From positions 67,271,396 to 67,335,395 of the forward strand of contig OY757026.1 of the NCBI GenBank assembly GCA_963580285.1: 64,000 nucleotides of DNA. Direction: 5' to 3'. Source of the DNA: Lucinisca nassula (taxonomy: Eukaryota; Mollusca; Bivalvia; Lucinida; Lucinidae). A program made the position numbers and the translations under genes. Shown here one piece after another: positions 63,890 through 64,000 of the stretch (position 1 is its first letter; each line of letters starts with the position of its first letter). Below the pieces are notes generated by a model. That model was given only the letters and a program-made list of their open reading frames with translations. It was not told the origin of the DNA and ran no database searches.

Positions 63890-64000
63890 TATATAGAGGG
63901 TCTTACACGAGTGGTCATTTCATATGAAATGAATGAACTGAGCCTTTGGCGATTTTCATAATATTCATATGAAGTGACCACGAGTGTAAGATTCTGTTTA
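63890..64000. repeat. Family L hairpin
   Basis: GGGTCTTACACGAGTGGTC and GACCACGAGTGTAAGATTC are inverted around GAACTGAGCCTTTGGCG. Partner of 20400-20515. Confidence 0.82.

Overview
The window looks like intronic and intergenic DNA from an animal, most likely a marine or freshwater bivalve mollusc. The evidence is two spliced cadherin exons with consensus splice sites, several tRNA-headed SINE families with (CAAA)n or (ACTC)n tails, a LINE fragment with animal-type reverse transcriptase motifs, and a very heavy load of palindromic non-autonomous transposons. The species cannot be fixed from sequence alone. No bacterial-type gene or operon is present, and almost every open frame over 60 codons lies in a repeat.

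Gene content. The one well-supported gene runs on the minus strand. Its exon at 32067-32319 is followed, after an intron of about 15.9 kb, by an exon at 16037-16161. The split codon and the reading phase match across the junction. Together they encode one extracellular cadherin (EC) repeat ending in a DANDNTP calcium-binding linker, plus the start of the next repeat. Other exons of the gene were not found. Weaker coding candidates are an acidic C-terminal exon near 55173-55430, a decayed LINE reverse transcriptase at 20985-21453 (continuing at 22668-22880), and an endonuclease-like relic near 1009-1380.

Repeat landscape. (1) A hairpin MITE superfamily, called HM here, makes up roughly a fifth of the window (about 45 copies, ~280 bp each). 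Its ends are CATYACG...CGTRATG. It has a central palindrome (CCGCCTC...GAGGCGG inside GTACTCGTTAGAA arms) and a second imperfect hairpin (CCCCACTTTTATATAG...TGGGG). Three arm types occur: A (AACACGCC ends), B (GTGAACAAGTCC / GTTATCGTAATG ends) and C (GGCGTCCAACATGGTGTC arm). (2) SINE A, ~300 bp, has about 25 copies or pieces and ends GACGGGGACGTTAAACCTC(AAAC)n. SINE B (four copies) and SINE C (four) have clear tRNA-like heads. One V-SINE-like copy and three Meta-SINE-like or related copies are present. (3) Three E elements have ACGGAACCCGGG inverted ends and are filled with a 21-bp palindromic array. (4) Four R elements carry a 22-bp GGATATCC palindromic array. (5) There are pogo-like TA-flanked elements (G, G2), a hAT-like MITE with an 8-bp target duplication, a mariner-like MITE, and several fold-back families (D, F, J, L, M) often carrying TGACGTCA-type sites. 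(6) Other repeats are an 82-bp satellite, microsatellites and local tandem duplications.

How the pieces relate. Nesting gives relative ages: SINEs A, B and C lie inside HM copies, HM copies lie inside SINE A, a G element and an M element, and E elements lie inside an HM copy and a G element. Both cadherin exons are tightly hemmed in by these insertions. The most unusual biology here is the dominance of self-complementary DNA, including arrays and stems with paired base changes, rather than any new gene system.
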